NCBI GenBank assembly: GCA_002439665.1
Contig: DJPC01000161.1
Location: forward strand, 2,948-10,388
Source of the DNA: Dialister sp. UBA6422
GTDB lineage: Bacteria; Bacillota; Negativicutes; Veillonellales; Dialisteraceae
Reading direction: 5' to 3'
Length of the DNA stretch: 7,441 bases
The notes under the pieces are model-generated. The model saw only the letters and a list, made by a program, of their open reading frames with translations. It searched no databases and had not been told where the DNA came from. Shown one piece after another: positions 6,948 to 7,441 of this stretch. The translations under genes and the position numbers were made by a program. Position 1 is the stretch's first letter. Every line of letters starts with the position of its first letter.

Positions 6948-6978
6948 AAAAAATCCCTTGCTTCTATGAAGCAAGGGA
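6948..6978 (-). terminator. T-box terminator 2 (proximal to the operon)
   Basis: An 11-bp stem TCCCTTGCTTC with loop ATA is followed by six U residues. It lies about 80 bases upstream of the first gene and overlaps the 3' strand of antiterminator 2. It is the canonical terminator of this leader. Confidence 0.92.
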
Positions 6979-7000
6979 CGATGAAATCGCGGTACCACCC
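6975..7000 (-). promoter_or_regulatory. T-box antiterminator 2
   Basis: GGG, the seven-base bulge UGGUACC, then GCGAU/AUCGU closing a three-base loop, and CCC pairing back to GGG form a standard T-box antiterminator. The CCC is shared with the terminator-2 stem, giving the usual mutually exclusive switch. There is no second Stem I between this module and the first. Confidence 0.85.
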
Positions 7001-7018
7001 AAATTATCTGAATCAAAT

Positions 7019-7066
7019 AAAAAGAGGATGGTACCTAAGGGACGGATTCACCGTGGTACCACCCTC
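7019..7066 (-). terminator. T-box terminator 1, built directly on the T-box sequence
   Basis: GAGGGTGGTACC (7055-7066) pairs over 12 positions, with one G-U, with GGTACCATCCTC (7024-7035), followed by TTTTT. The inner ACGG/CCGU hairpin is compatible with it. The 3' arm masks the tRNA-acceptor bulge itself, whereas standard T-box terminators use the CCCU strand as their 5' arm. Confidence 0.8.
7037..7066 (-). promoter_or_regulatory. T-box antiterminator 1
   Basis: GAGGG, bulge UGGUACC, then ACGG with loop UGAAU and CCGU, and CCCUU pairing back to GAGGG (one G-U pair). This matches the classic antiterminator closely and is stronger than antiterminator 2. Confidence 0.88.
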
Positions 7067-7256
7067 ATTCATCTTAATCAGATCAACTCTCGACTCTGTA
7101 ACGCAAGTCACCCCGACCAAGCCTACTTCATGTTCAGCAAGGTAGTTCAGGAAAGAACTTCCCTATTTCCTATTTACCGGTTCCCACCCATGCCGGCTCT
7201 CTTTAAAAATCAGAAATACGTACTTTTTTCCATCAACACTTTTGTGATATGCGTTC

Positions 7257-7285
7257 ATTGTATCGGATGATGAGGGAAATGTCAA
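7257..7285 (-). promoter_or_regulatory. Sigma-A-type promoter of the T-box operon
   Basis: On the minus strand a perfect TTGACA (7280-7285) and TACAAT (7257-7262) are separated by exactly 17 bases. Transcription would begin near 7250, just upstream of T-box Stem I. No other promoter of this quality is seen, so control appears to rest mainly on the T-box. Confidence 0.9.
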
Positions 7286-7298
7286 GGGAAAATTTTGG

Positions 7299-7361
7299 GT
7301 GGCTGGTGACTCGTGACTAGTGGCTGGGGATTAGTAGCTAGGCCCTAGGGATTAGGCCCGG
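7299..7361. repeat. Degenerate heptanucleotide tandem repeat, nine units
   Basis: Reading the plus strand in sevens gives GTGGCTG, GTGACTC, GTGACTA, GTGGCTG, GGGATTA, GTAGCTA, GGCCCTA, GGGATTA, GGCCCGG, with consensus near GTGACTA. The period is exact over 63 bases while individual bases vary. It stops about 14 bases upstream of the -35 box of the T-box operon. It looks like an intergenic short-tandem-repeat family rather than coding sequence. The remaining 80 bases to the window edge show only a TAGCGGAA direct repeat and short hairpins, with no recognised gene. Confidence 0.75.
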
Positions 7362-7441
7362 AGTTCGTCACATCTAGGTTTCACGGGAAACATTTTTCTA
7401 GCGGAATCCATGTTAGCGGAAAGCCCTCTTCCTCTGGAAGG

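Larger units (their letters stand above)
6948..7250 (-). ncRNA. T-box riboswitch leader, best fit tRNA-Phe, with tandem antiterminators
   Basis: This leader of about 300 nt senses uncharged tRNA. Stem I is visible: lower helix GGAAA (7227-7231) with UUUCC (7150-7154); internal loop with AGUA (7221-7224) opposite GAA (7159-7161); upper helix UAUUUCU (7212-7218) with GGAAAUA (7164-7170); distal AGAGAG followed by a CCGG/CCGG stem whose loop holds GGGUGGG. This places the specifier at UUC (7155-7157), Phe. UAC at 7142-7144 (Tyr) also follows a GAAC but lacks flanking helices. Stem II/III-like hairpins (for example GACU/AGUC) follow. Two T-box sequences come next, both UGGUACC. The U in UGGU predicts discriminator base A, which fits tRNA-Phe or Tyr and not tRNA-Trp (G). 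Each is followed by its own terminator. Confidence 0.9.

Noticed and set aside
6866..6949. 28-codon N-terminal extension of the first TrpX-like protein
   Set aside because: It starts at the T-box terminator U-tract, has no ribosome binding site, and the signal peptide and GAGGGG site support the start at 6865.
6988..7066. Repeated GGTACCACC blocks as tRNA fragments or CRISPR repeats
   Set aside because: They are the two T-box sequences in a leader with terminators. No cloverleaf and no regular repeat-spacer array is present.
7142..7144. Tyrosine specifier (UAC) in Stem I
   Set aside because: It follows a GAAC like a specifier, but no helix pairs above it with the strand after AGUA, whereas UUC is flanked by matching helices on both sides.
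7352..7441. Minus-strand open frame entering from the right edge and stopping at 7352
   Set aside because: Its 29 codons run into the heptamer repeat and resemble no known protein end. It is too short to call an upstream gene.

Overview
All recognisable genes lie on the minus strand, so transcription runs from high to low coordinates. The gene set is DivIVA, YlmH, SepF and YggS next to lipoproteins and a secreted enzyme, with a T-box leader, strong Shine-Dalgarno sites and moderate-to-low G+C. This points to a Firmicute. A periplasmic-type cyclohexadienyl dehydratase and a degenerate heptamer intergenic repeat would suit a diderm Negativicute (Dialister/Megasphaera-like), but that placement is inference.

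Region A (about 7299-7441) is non-coding as far as I can see and holds a degenerate 7-bp tandem repeat. Region B (about 6948-7285) is a consensus sigma-A-type promoter followed by a T-box tRNA-sensing leader. Its Stem I specifier reads best as UUC (Phe). It is followed by two successive T-box antiterminator/terminator modules. Region C (3938-6865) is the T-box-controlled operon: a TrpX-like ABC substrate-binding lipoprotein, a secreted cyclohexadienyl (prephenate/arogenate) dehydratase of the PheC type, and a second TrpX-like paralogue. It ends in an 18-bp perfect terminator hairpin at 3875-3918. No permease or ATPase gene is present.

Region D (about 3521-3874) is AT-rich and intergenic, with inverted repeats, an extended -10 promoter and at most one doubtful small ORF. 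Region E (1-3520) is a division/housekeeping cluster: yggS (ylmE), sepF, a second sepF-like gene, proC, ylmH and the first codons of divIVA. The genes are tightly packed, several with overlapping stop/start codons. It resembles the Bacillus ylmDE-sepF-ylmG-ylmH-divIVA cluster, except that sepF is duplicated, proC is inserted and ylmG is missing.

The most notable unit is B+C. Specifier, discriminator base and enzyme all point to phenylalanine: uncharged tRNA-Phe would switch on a secreted enzyme that makes phenylpyruvate (or Phe) together with two aromatic-type binding proteins. This is a coherent but untested phenylalanine supply module with an unusual one-sensor, two-gate leader.
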